A stretch of 64,000 nucleotides of DNA from Fragilariopsis cylindrus CCMP1102 (lineage: Eukaryota; Bacillariophyta; Bacillariophyceae; Bacillariales; Bacillariaceae): contig FMBT01000327.1 of the NCBI GenBank assembly GCA_900095095.1, positions 62,001-126,000 of the forward strand, written 5' to 3'. Below, in pieces: positions 24,626-35,626 of the stretch. How positions within the stretch are numbered: position 1 is the stretch's first letter; every line of letters begins with the position of its first letter. The notes beneath the pieces are model-generated. The model ran no database searches. It saw nothing but the letters and a program-made list of their open reading frames with translations, and was not told where the DNA came from. Both the position numbers and the translations under genes were made by a program.

Positions 24626-25803
24626 ATGTTTTCTTCCTTTTCCGCTGGTAGCGTAGTAGGTGGATGTCGTGTCGCTTCACGATGCATTCTTCGATCGTCG
24701 ACGACTCAACAACAACGCTTGTCATCTCGCTTTAGTGGCATCATGACAAAGTCGAAAAGAATAATGTATTTAAAAACAACAACAGCAACAATAATAATAA
24801 CAAAATCGTGAACAACAAGAAGTTTAGCACTACTGGTGGCAAAGAAACAGCTAAAGCAGGAGAAACGGCTGCGGCAGCGACGACCAAAACAGCATCTTCT
24901 GGTAGTGGTGGTAGTAGTGGAGGAAAGGGTTATTGGAAATCGGCAGAATTTTGGGGTGCAGCAGGTGCAATGGCGGCATGGGGTATGTCAGGTGCAGCGA
25001 TATATGATTCAGTATTACAAGGACCAGAAGTTATTTCATTAACGATGACTCCTGTATTGATTGTATACTCAGCTTTATTTGCTCGATGGGCGTGGGTTGT
25101 TAAGCCACGAAATTTATCATTAATGTGGTGTCATGTTGCGAACGTAATTGCACAAACAAATCAGATACGTCGAGCACTTGAATACAAAGTTGAAAATGGT
25201 GAACAAGAACAGGTTACTGAACTATTAAAGAAGGTCGGTGTTGCAGGTGGAATTACAGCTGCTGCGATTGTTGGTGGACCGGCAGCACGAAGTGCAATAA
25301 GTGAAGCGAATTTAGGATTCGTTTCAAACATCGCCGCTGCCGATGCAGGTCCATTTACTGTACATTTTTGGTACGTATATATAAAGTAGAAAAGGAAAAA
25401 TTGATACTATGATATATGTTATTTTATGGTTTGGTATCTCTAATTCTTATATTTGCTTGAATTTCTTTCCTCTCGTTTTCCAACTTGACCTTATTTGCAC
25501 TAATGATCCAATAATAATAACAACGCACAACAACAACAACAACAACAACAATAAAATAGGGCACCCATGTCAAAAGTGTTTATTTCAGGTGCATCTATGT
25601 TAGATTTGAACAGACCAACTGATACAATCTCTTTACCTCAATATGCAGCATTAACGTTGACGGGATTTTTCTTTACCCGTTATGCGTTGTTGGTAACACC
25701 AATTAATTATACTTTGTGTGGTGTCAACGTTGCGTTGTTCCTGTCAAGTTTTTGGCATTTTGGACGAAAAATCAAAGCTGATTTTATTGACGAAAAAGAA
25801 TGA
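24626..25803 (+). CDS. Fused mitochondrial pyruvate carrier (MPC1-MPC2)
   Basis: Two exons, 24626-25370 and 25560-25803; 329 residues after one missing base near 24803 in an A-run. Residues 1-~50 are a basic, serine-rich mitochondrial presequence (GCRVASRCILRSSTTQQQRL). The first domain (~102-190) is MPC1-like: YWKSAEFWGAAGAMAAWGMS, SLTMTPVLIVYSALFARWAW, KPRNLSLMWCHVANVIAQ. The second (~241-329) is MPC2-like: GPFTVHFWAPMSKVFISG, LNRPTDTISLPQYAALTLTG, RYALLVTPINYTLCGVNVAL. MPC1 and MPC2 are normally two genes whose products pair in the inner membrane to import pyruvate. Here a ~50-residue linker carries a glycine/alanine-rich hydrophobic stretch (VGVAGGITAAAIVGG) that could be an extra helix. 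The junction intron falls inside the second domain, in the codon for W of HFW, so the fusion is not an annotation run-on. Confidence 0.85.
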
Positions 25804-26542
25804 ATATCATCATAACGTGGAGAATATCTCAGTAAACCTGATACATATATAAAACAATTAATTCGGATGAATCATGAATAACTAAAACCAACGACGACGA
25901 CTTAGTATTTTTGTTTCGTTTTGTTTTGTTAGAAATGAATGATAAATTAATTGTTGAGAAAATTTCATGGGAAACAATGATATCGTAAACCTAAATGACG
26001 ACAACATTCTATATATCATAATATTACTACAATAGTATTTATTGTATTGTTAATTTTTGTTATGCTGGGATCTTGTGCTATTTCTTGATACCTTTATGTT
26101 GGGTTGACGATTTTCTTTGTTGTCTTTTTTCTGTCCTTATTAAAGTTCGCACAAGTGAAGATAATAATAAAGAAGGAATGATAAAAAACCAAACGCAGTG
26201 ATTATCTATCTGAAATTTGATTACTTTGCGCTTGTCTATTTAATATTGATTACTATTCCTATTTTTGCTAGCTATCATACGTATAGTATAATAATAGCTA
26301 CGCAGAAATCACATCTGTTGCCAATATCTAATAGGACCTATAATTATTGTAAGCTACTGTAGTAAGAATAAAATACATTTACTCTTATTTTCTATTTCGA
26401 CTAGTATATTTATATATTAACACACACCCTCTCCCAACTGCCGGATGAATAAATTGTTGTAGTTAAAATACAGTTGATAGTTATAAATTCGGTCTCCATT
26501 TATTTGTATATAGATAGTATATATTTTCATTTTCATTTTTAT
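25804..26542. other. Convergent intergenic region
   Basis: 3' flanks of the MPC fusion (plus) and the zinc-finger gene (minus). AT-rich, no supported gene. Confidence 0.5.
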
Positions 26543-27012
26543 TTACATAACGACGCAGCAAGGACATTGCATAGGCGTAGTGGAATTAAAAGTCGAACAA
26601 CCAGCGCATCTCCATGATGTAGCTCCTTGTGGCAAATCATATGGCTGTATTGTTTTTTTTTTTTGGTCGTAACAGTAAATAGTAGAGTAAACATCATAGA
26701 ATTAGATATAAAAATAAGAAACAAGTCCCATTTAAGATGAGAAAAATGAGAAATAAATTGAAAGATGCAGTAGTCGAGAGAATACGACACAAATACAGTA
26801 GGCACACAATAACAATAATAGTAGTAATTTTAAATCCATATATATATATATTAACGTACCGCTCGACATTTTTCACAAAAAAATCGTTGGTGTCCTGGTG
26901 GAATTGGTGGTCCGTCATCTGCAGCTGGTACGGCATCTACGACATCACCGTAATTGTTATATTCTCCATCCTTCTTATCGTCGTACTTTGCTTTCTGATC
27001 GTTATTATCCAT
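26543..27012 (-). CDS. Small LSD1-type zinc-finger protein
   Basis: Two exons too short for simple ORF calling: 27012-26860 and 26644-26543, phase 0, 215-bp GTACGT...CAG intron; 84 residues. An acidic N-terminus (DNNDQKAKYDDKKDGEYNN) leads to RFFCEKCRAPYDLPQGATSW, then RCAGCSTFNSTTPMQCPCC. The C-x2-C-R-x-P..LP-x-GA-x3-RC-x2-C pattern is that of the LSD1/LOL zinc finger found in plant regulators of cell death and in other eukaryotes; two more cysteines follow in CPCC. The intron splits the finger between RA and PYD. Likely a zinc-binding regulator or adaptor; partner unknown. Confidence 0.75.
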
Positions 27013-28563
27013 TTTGATTTAATTTAATTTAATTCAATTCAATTCGATTCTAAGTATCAACTGCCGTACTATATATGTCGTTTCTTTTTTTCTTTGTTGT
27101 AGCTAACTTGTGATTCTTGATTCAAATACTTGATTGCTTTCTTTGTTTAAGTTCGTTAGTTCGTTATTGTTGTGTTCTATTCTTGTCTTCCTACAAAGAA
27201 CATAAAATATTGAAGGAAGAGAAAACACAACTATTGCATTTCGCACGACTGAATAAATAGTTAAACACGAATTAAATTCGTTTAGAAATTGACTGACTCG
27301 ACTCATTCGACTACTGTCACTCAAAAAATCTCATTGATCATCGGAAATAAACACAAAAAAAGGAAAAATGAAAAGAAGGACGATAACGACAATGGACATT
27401 ATTTCTTCTACTGACAGGACGACAACACAACCCAACGAAGAATGCATCCCTATGCATACATAGAAATATCATGATAATAATATCAACCCCGACCCAATGA
27501 GTCAAGAAGTCAGCAATCGAGTCGGAATCGAGTCGGAATCGAATCGAATCGAATGAATCTCTCGTTGCTCAAAATGAACTCAAAAATATGTCAAAAAAAT
27601 TATACAAACCGCCGTTGCAGATTTTTTTCTTCCACTTTCCTCAAGCATCATGTGAAATTTCGATACTTTGTTTCTATCTTATTCAAATAAAATAAATAAA
27701 AGTCCCGAATCATTTCTTCGCTTTGTCGAATCGAGATATTCCCACCATATATCAACATCCATCATCATCGCATCATCATCACATCGCATCCGCATCACGT
27801 ATCTAATCAACAAAAAAACCTAGTGATTAGTAAATATCCGAACCAGTAACTATGCACCAAAATTTTGTATCAATCCTTGGTTGTGATATTCTCAGTTATA
27901 TCTTCGAGTTTCTTCCGGGGAAAATCATCAGGACTTTGGCCGCTGAAGCACCTACAGAGGTGATATTGTTTCTCTTCGAAGTATCAAGGATGCGCATAGG
28001 AAATGGACCTGTAAAAGAGTGCCTATCATGAAAAAACAAGTATTTTTACTGGTCTTCACCGATTCCTTTAGCATGGAGGTTTCACGACATCAACTGTTGT
28101 TGATAACATTTTTGAATATCTATCGGACGATGATATTTCTAATCTAAAGCAGACTGAGATGTTATCTTATAATTGACGAAAAACCCGTTCTACCTACAAT
28201 ACATTAAACTCATCAATACCTTTAAACATCGTGAGAAAAAACTTGACGAGTATCTTAATGTGCTTTCGACGTCCGATAACGACAAGCATTGACGGAAAGG
28301 ACGACCAGGACAATGAAATCAATACTTATCGCGAGGGACTCCTGAAACAAAACAAAACGAAATAAACTTAAAGCTTTATAATTCGAAAATAAATCTTAAA
28401 AAAGTACAAAGCGAAATCAGATTTCTTTTGAAAAATTAATGTTAGTGTTTCGTAGTACAATTAGTCGTAGATGTGATTTGTATGGTATCAAATAACTGAA
28501 TTAATCTCATCGCTTACGTTGCTGATTACTTTATATATTATTTTGACTTAAATTAGTTACCAT
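27013..28563. other. Long intergenic region
   Basis: Between the divergently read zinc-finger gene and the 3' end of the RING gene. It includes a repeated ATCGAGTCGGAATCGAGTCGGAATCGAATCGAATCGAATG run near 27516-27554, an ATCATCATCGCATCATCATCACATCGCATC run near 27760, and a possible F-box remnant annotated separately. Confidence 0.5.
27852..28031 (+). pseudogene. Possible F-box-like gene remnant
   Basis: A 59-codon frame starts MHQNFVSILGCDILSYIFEFLPGK, which resembles an F-box (L..D.L..IFEFL). It ends quickly, but downstream in other frames one reads DNIFEYLSDDDISNLKQTEML and REKKLDEYLNVLSTSDNDK, as if the rest had decayed. Could also be the first exon of an unspliced gene. Low certainty. 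Confidence 0.3.
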
Positions 28564-30302
28564 CTATATCTCATTATCATCGTAACAATGCAGTTCCTGA
28601 ACTGGTACTCTACAGATTGGGCATTTATTTTGTATCGTCAACCAATGCATTGCGCATTCTCGATGAAAGTAATGCAAGCACGGCAATAATTGATATCGAC
28701 TATGATCAGTAGAAGTAGCAGAGAAGTAATGAGTACCAATACAGCAGTCTTGCTGCTGTTCTTGTATCGAAAAAAAATCCTCCAAACAAATAGCACATCG
28801 CTGCCGATCATTTCTTTCTGATTCAGATAATAATGATTCTTCCGACGATATCATAGTAGCAGTTGATGGAGCGACGGCGATAGAGGAGGATGATGATGTT
28901 GCTAATAAATAACTTGCTTGTCTCTGGATCATTGCTGCGTTCCTGTAGTATCGTCGTAATAATGGTCTCCAAACACATTGATAAAAACTTTTTGTTAAAT
29001 TTGTTGGATTAGAATTATTTCCCAATACTATGAACCATAAAGATCCAATTTCTATACCGATAACAGATCCACGGATAAGACCCCATAACATAACAAGATC
29101 AATGTAACTACTATCAACACTATTATCACTATCGCTGCTACTACTACTACTAGCAGTTATTGTTGTTGTACCGCCACTTTCGTTATCACTGCTACCTATT
29201 ATAAATTTGAACCACCGAGTAGAATAAAGTTGTTGTTGTTGTTGTTGCTGTCGTTGTTGTGATGAATTATCCATAGTTGCTATTGTTGATTTTGTTATAA
29301 ATGAGGAAAGTAAAGGGAGTAACTGATGTTGTTGCTGTTGCTGTTGGTGATTCCATAACGCATGGAGTGTACCGAATACGGCTCCAATAAATGCAAGCCA
29401 AAGTATAGGTGAAGAATGTACTGTCCGTATCAATCGTATAGGTCTTGATATGAATTCAATAAGATTCGTCCAACAAGAAGAATAGTAATAATTGTCCCCG
29501 CCGTTTCTGTTAATAGACTTATAACGACACGAATAATCAATAATAGGATAGATGTCACTGATAAGAATATTGATATTGATAAAAATAATGATCCTGGAGA
29601 ATAAAAATATTTGTGTGCATAAATAATGATAGATGATGATGGTCGTTGTTGATTCATAGTTCTAGTATTTCGCATGAATGATCCCTGATGATGATCGTGA
29701 TGATCGTGATGATGACTATCGTGGTCGTCATCGAATAGGTTGTAACTATTAATACTGTTGCTGCTGTTGTATATTTGACATCTCCGGATTTTTCTTACAC
29801 CTTCTCGTCTTCGAATTCTATCGTTTTTCTCATTTGCTCTACCTCTTCTTTTTTTTCTTTGATATCCATTGTCACCATCATTGTCATCGCCCTCATCATC
29901 ATCACTACTATCAGCACTATAGATTACTGTTTCGATTTCTTGTGCGACTAAATTCCAATCCGATTTGTTGATTACGGATCTCCTATTATTAGAATAATAA
30001 TCGCGTCGTCTGCCTTTGTTGTTGTTTCTACTAGTAATAGCACTAGCAGTTGACGACGACGGCGACGGCGACAATGATGATGACGTTGATGACATCGATG
30101 AATTTCTTCTTCGTATTGTTCTTGATAATGACAACACATGTGATGACGATGATGATGATGATGATGATGACGAGAATACTCTTGTAATTTTTCTTTTCGT
30201 TGTTAAAGAATCATCTGCTTCTTCTCGGTTGTTATTAGAATGAAGAAGAACATTACCATTATTACAACTAACATTTTTATAATTAATATTATTATTATTA
30301 CT

Positions 30303-30334
<32 letters not shown>

Positions 30335-30383
30335 TCGACAATAACGACCAGCTTCGTCGATTCTTTTGTGGCCTCCACATCAC
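28564..30383 (-). CDS. Membrane-anchored RING-H2 protein (probable E3 ubiquitin ligase)
   Basis: One gene in two frames on the minus strand, joined by one missing T near 29440 (CGAATCTTATTG context); 606 residues and in phase. N-terminal ~200 residues are Ser/Arg/Asn-rich. Then come hydrophobic helices (SLFLSISIFLSVTSILLLIIRVVISLL, shortened; TIITILLVGRI; ILWLAFIGAVFGTLHALW; LVMLWGLIRGSVIGIEIGSLWFIVL) and near the C-terminus a RING-H2 finger: CAIC, LPCLHYFHREC, CPIC. The C/H spacing is complete, with a long loop between the second and third ligands. It probably ubiquitinates proteins at a membrane. Organelle not evident. Poly-S/Q/N tracts interrupt loops. Confidence 0.75.
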
Positions 30384-31102
30384 CGATCACCACTAACGCG
30401 TACAATTGTTGTGTGTAAGTTATTCTGTATCAACGAACATTCCGAAGTCAACATAAAAGCATCTCACAAACGCTACAGTATTATTCTTTGACCTCTTCGC
30501 CCTTTGGTTTGGATCTCGTGATCTCGTGATAGATATATCGTCCTACTGATGTGATGTCATTTGATTCGATAAATTTCAATTTAGGGGGGGGGGGGATTTG
30601 CATTGGGGGCATGCATGCAGTGATGCAAATACTATATGTGGCCCTATATATATTATTACGGTAGGCCCTATATATTATTAGTTACAATACAGTACATTAA
30701 TACCCCTACTTTTCTATGAACCTTTTCCATTTAACGTTAGTGAAAAGAAAATGGATATTATGTGGACAAACAGTAGCAACAAATGTTGATAACATATTTT
30801 TGGGTCTATGCTCAATTAATTAATATAATCAATATAATTGCCACTTTATAGAAAGAACTTTTAATTAGATGCAACATGAAACATTTTGATTCCTCTATTT
30901 ATATTATAGTATCATGAAAAGTACCCCTTGTCGGATCCCCATCTGACATAGTTAAATAGCTAGCAGTTTGAAAGGTAATATCCTTGATTAAAGCATTTAT
31001 GTCGTTCAATACTGCGTTTGATAGTTTTCTTCATCCACTTTTTTCAAGCCGCGTGATAGATTATCCTCCGTCAAATCTTACCACTGTAAATAGGTCCTCT
31101 CA
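30384..31102. other. Intergenic with poly-G and short tandem repeat
   Basis: Promoter side of the RING gene and 3' flank of the receptor gene. Contains a pure G-run at about 30584-30594 and two copies of GGCCCTATATATATTATTA-like sequence at about 30640-30682. Confidence 0.5.
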
Positions 31103-32912
31103 TCAGGAAAAAGAAAAATCTGTATCTTCCTTTGTGGGTGTTTCCTCTTCCCCAGCTTCTTCTTCGGTTGCAATGTGTGACGACTCAACTTCTTCGACAC
31201 TAGGGTTGGATTTATCGCCGTCACCATCGTCTTCAACATCTTCAACATTACTATCTTTTATTATATCTTCAAAGAGGACTGTATTGTTGCCGTTCGTACC
31301 ATTGCTATCTTCCTTATAATTATCGTTGATGATACTAAAACGGACTTTCGGACCCCCATTTTTAGGCTTTGCTTCCTCATTTCCTTCCTTATCGTCGTCG
31401 TCGTCGTCGTCGTCATGCGTAGACGGCATGAAGTGGTCGTTCAGTTCCAGTTCCAAATCACTACTATTGAATTTTCCGTTCTTAAACCTACCACTACTAG
31501 ATCGTCGTGGTTGTTCTATAGTGGGATTTTCTTCACTCATACCAGAGACGTGTAAAATATTGGCACAACTTTTTTTTGATGAGTCTATTTGTGAGTCTAA
31601 CCTACTCTTTTTCCTGGCAGTGAAATGCTTAATCACTCTCGGTCTGATGTAGACGAGGAAATTAAAAAACCCTTGACTAGGTGTAAATATTGCTGTTCGT
31701 AGGGTAGAAAGAAAAAAAAGGAAAAAGCAAGACAAGACAATACATAATATATATTTAGGGTTTGACACTGTGAGTTATTATTTTAGAAATCATATCATCA
31801 AGCTTAAAATATCTAAATTGTCGTCGACACTGTTATGCAGAGCAAAAACCGAATATAAACGAATTGAGTATTAAAAATATGGGAAAAACTCCAGATTACG
31901 TACCAAATAAAAATATGATGGCCCATGGGGGTTTCGCATTGGCCAACTGCATCGCCCGAGTGATGGTTCCGAACGACCATACAAATGCAAATGTTCCCGC
32001 ATAAAACAATCCTTGGTTAGCAACGGCTTTCGATCGTTCATTGCGTCGTTTCTGTCGTCGATAAATGAGCGACCGGCGATTGGTTATGTTATCTCCGTTT
32101 TCGTTCTGGAAAGTATTCTCACTGGCACCTTTCTCGTATGATTCAGTGTATTTGCTCATTTTCACATCTAAGCTCCTAACGTAAGCGTATACCAACGCCA
32201 TGAAAATTACTACCAGAACGATCATTACCCACAGGGGAACGTAATAAAATACCCAAACGTATGTATTTGCATTGTTTCCGCGTTCACACGGAATTTGGTC
32301 GGGTCCGTTTCCGCATCCAGTCGGAAACGGATAAGGTGCGATCCAGCACCAAACGGTCGAGTTGTTATAAAGTTTCATAACCAATGCTGCGATTGATGTA
32401 CCCAACCCAAACGCAATCGATACGAAGTGTCCAGCGTATTCAACTTTGAGTCTAAATTCTTCTTCTTTCCATTGCTGACGGATCGTTAGATAGTAATAAC
32501 ACGCCAACAGTGCATTGTAAAAGGGAGTAATGATGCCTAATTGGAGAAAAAATGCTTGAGCCGTACAGGTTTGCATGGTTCCACTATTGCCGTACACTTT
32601 ATCGCCGTATATTGTATCGCCAGGCGAGTTTGCGTCACTCGGGATAGGCCAAGTCGTACAAAACCAAGCAATTGATGTAATAAAATCGGATATGGACATT
32701 GCCAACATCAATCGATAGTACGCGGAATTTCTTAACGTTCTTCGTTGTTTACAACGACTAGCACTCCGAGAACTAAGATTCGATTTTCTAGACTGAACAT
32801 TGAAGTGGGAAGAAAAAATGTCATAAACGATAAAGCTACTTCCACATGCGGAAAAGAATGCCGAAAATTTCGGCAATATAGCTATCGCCTTCTGTTGAGC
32901 ATCGGACGTCAT
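31103..32912 (-). CDS. Seven-transmembrane receptor (cAMP-receptor/Dicty_CAR-like GPCR)
   Basis: Two exons on the minus strand: 32912-31900 and 31676-31103; 528 residues. The in-phase junction uses donor GTAATC at 31899, giving FLFGT then QGFFNFLVYIRPR, the classic TM7 end of cAMP-receptor-like GPCRs. Other helices: YRLMLAMSISDFITSIAW (TM2), TCTAQAFFLQLGIITPFYNALLACYYY (TM3, with the conserved C; shortened), FVSIAFGLGTSIAALVM (TM4), VWVFYYVPLWVMIVLVVIFMALVYAYV (TM5, shortened) and a basic IL3 (RRSLIYRRQKRRNERSK). Extracellular cysteines CWIAP...CGNG...CERG are present. The ~150-residue tail is acidic and serine-rich. A surface receptor coupling to heterotrimeric G proteins is the family role; ligand unknown. 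Confidence 0.82.
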
Positions 32913-34779
32913 TTCGCCTTTCTTTTTGTGTTGTTTTCCTTTCCTATCCTTTTCTTAATTCGACTTTCAAATTGTTTTCAGTTTGAATGGGTTATGGATT
33001 ATATATGATGATTGAGTCAGTTCTTCTACTTCCTATTCAGATTTTCGAGAAGAGAGTGGTTTGATTCTCAGTCCAAAATTCAATCGAATGAAGAAATTGA
33101 ATTAGATTGAAATCAAAATCAGAATCTGTAATCGGAGGAGTATTTAAGAGTTGCTAATCAATATTTTGGAATATATTATTACCCAAATATATTCGCAACA
33201 TAGTTGAAGTGCTGTCGAGATATCTTGTCTACATGTAGCTATATTAGTAGGACTATCTTCTTAGAACTACATAGTATGGACTGGCTACGACAACATATAT
33301 GATAAAATTGATGGATTTTTGCCACAAAAGTTTTTTAAACACATGATAAAAAAATATTATCACCCTTCCTTATATAATAGAGCGGACATCCTCGATTTGA
33401 GCTGAAGATTTCTTGCTTGAGCTGAATGGTTCAGCTCATGAGCTAAATGGTTCAGCTCATGGGACTCACTGGCTGGTCCAGCGAAAACAAATCATGAAGA
33501 GAAAACCCTTAATTAAGGTTTTTCAGTACAAGGAGTTTTCTGTCAGGGTATCACACATGCAGCCATAGTCCGTTGTTACACGCTGTTGCTTGTTTCACAT
33601 GATTATGGATTATTAAAATACAAATTACATGATATTAATACATCTATTGACAATAGACTAAATTAGACTGAATCAAACCAACAAGGACGACAACCCTATA
33701 TATTGATAAGAGAGGAAAGACACGATACCAATGATGAAAACAGGGGGGGGGGGGGGTATTCAAATGATGACGGCGACAACAACAACAGAACAGAGCAGAA
33801 GAAATGTATATTGCTGAAAATTATTTTTAAGCATAGCAACGGTAGTCTAAATTTAAATTGAATTAATTAAATTAATTGAATTAAACTGACAATTCCGGTG
33901 CAGTAATACATATACCTAATCTAAACTAATTCAATTCAGTTCCATTCAATGTAGGCACCATCGTCACTACAATGCTGTTGTTGTTGTTCTTGTTGTTGTT
34001 CAAATACAAGTGAAAACCTTGTTGAAGAGCCAGGCAATTGTTTGCAATCCAGCCACAGGGCCAGGCAAAACATTGAGTCATACTCAAAGTCCTATGGGCT
34101 GAACCATTCAGCTCACGAATTAAGTAGCCATTTGAATATGAATCACACATGTGTTGGGGGATGTGAATTTTCACTGATTTTTGACTTTCTTTTTTCTAAT
34201 CAAGGATGTTCCTGCATATAAGCACTTATTAAAAACCACAAGTCATAAAGAAAAAGTGACGTTTCGCTGTATTCTGTATCGATTGTTCTTTTTACCTAAC
34301 TAATCAATGTGATTTTCCCTGGCCAAGAGGGCAAGAGAGCTCACGAAGATCCAGCAGAGGGAAGATTTCACAACCAGCAAAGTGATGCTTACAAGCAAAA
34401 CTTTCCCCTAAACCATAAAACAGCCAACAAAGTCTATTCAAACTCATTGAAACAAGGACTGACTGTTCATCAACCCTCCTAGCATCCACCCCCTCTCTGC
34501 AGAAGAACAATGAAGGTAAGACAATATAAAATAGCCTTGACAAGCCAGCCCTAGACAAAATGCGGTTCAAATTACCATTGGTGTAGGAGCGTCAATTTTG
34601 ATCGTACAGAATACACTTTACAACAATATTACAACTGAGCTTTACGGATCATTTCACATTGCTGTTGCTGTAAATATCCAGATGCCGGTTGGTCATATTA
34701 AATACATTATAGTTCATTGTGAGATTGTATACTACTGAAACCAAATGTTGATAATTAGATATGATTGCAGTGAAACTCT
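32913..34779. other. Gene-poor region with repeats
   Basis: About 1.9 kb without a supported gene. Includes the inverted repeat pair annotated separately, a G13-type run at about 33743-33756, AATTAATTAAATTAATTGAATTAAA near 33870, and TTGTTGTTGTTCTTGTTGTTG near 33977. Short open frames (e.g. 34304-34570 reverse) show no domain. Confidence 0.5.
33419..34116. repeat. Inverted repeat pair (MITE-like candidate)
   Basis: At 33419-33466 two direct copies of a GAGCTRAATGGTTCAGCTC unit occur, each a near-perfect hairpin with TGG loop. At 34088-34116 the same 29-bp segment occurs in reverse complement (about 25 of 29 bases match the 33438-33466 copy). The ends thus face each other about 620 bp apart. 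No transposase in between; target-site duplication not evident. Confidence 0.45.
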
Positions 34780-35406
34780 TTATGAATGTGGATAATGATT
34801 TCTGTAGGGTTGGTTTTGCTGAGACACTGTAAATGTCCATCCAAAAGCACCACGTATACTTGCCATAACACCAAAAACTTGTGGTGTACCTAGTAATGGA
34901 GTTAAACTCGCAATATATTCTGCAGTCCATTTGTTGGTAAACTTTGTTAAGTTGCTCAACTCTTCTACTGTGGTTAGAGTTGCATCAATGATATTCTGGT
35001 AGAATAATTGTAGTTTTCATTTTGGTATTTTAGATTTGTGAGTGGTAAAAAGGTACATTCTTAGAGAATAATCTACTACAAAGAGGGCAAAACAATACTG
35101 TTAGTAAATTGTAGGAGAGAGGAGGAGGAATAAGAAGATGATGAACTAAAATAAAGGGTTTTCCAAGAGAAAAAATAAAGATAAAAAGATGAAAAAAATA
35201 AAATAAAGACAAAATAAGAATGAGAACAACACCTGGGATTCCTCTCGTAGTACTAACCAGGCCCGAACATGCTTAACTTGGCTGAGCAAACGGGAAGCGG
35301 TGATGTCATATTGGTATAGTCGTTCTCTCTTCTCAATGAGCATTTTGGGTTTATAAATTAAATACGCGTTTTTTAAATTTTCTACCGTAAATACTCGGAA
35401 CAAAAT
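34780..35406 (-). pseudogene. Two-exon gene fragment of unknown identity
   Basis: Two minus-strand open blocks join in phase 0: 35406-35233 (ILFRVFTVENLKNAYLIYKP...) and 34995-34780 (NIIDATLTTVEELSNLTKFT... ending at a stop), with a CAG/GTGTTG donor, a CTACCAG acceptor, and a TTTTCAG acceptor before the first block. The ~129 residues look protein-like (FTNKWTAEYIASLTPLLG, FGVMASIRGAFGWTFTV) but no start codon or upstream exon was found. Either a decayed gene or the 3' part of a gene whose 5' exons I cannot see. Function not recognised. Confidence 0.35.
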
Positions 35407-35626
35407 CTGAAAATATGGTTTGGCAAATTATTTCCAAGCGTTGCCCATAAGTCAAGCTGACATTACTAGTAGCCGAAAAGAATAATTATTATTGTTATCG
35501 ATAATGATTTATACTGAAATATTTAAAATCTTTCTATGTATGTATAAGTCTAGTACTGTAGATAGTTAACATCTACATAACAAGAAAGATTATACTTGAG
35601 AGACGTTTATTTTAAAGTAGAAAATA

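Noticed and set aside
34304-34570. 88-codon minus-strand ORF
   Set aside because: No domain or plausible splice context; lies in a repeat-rich, gene-poor stretch.
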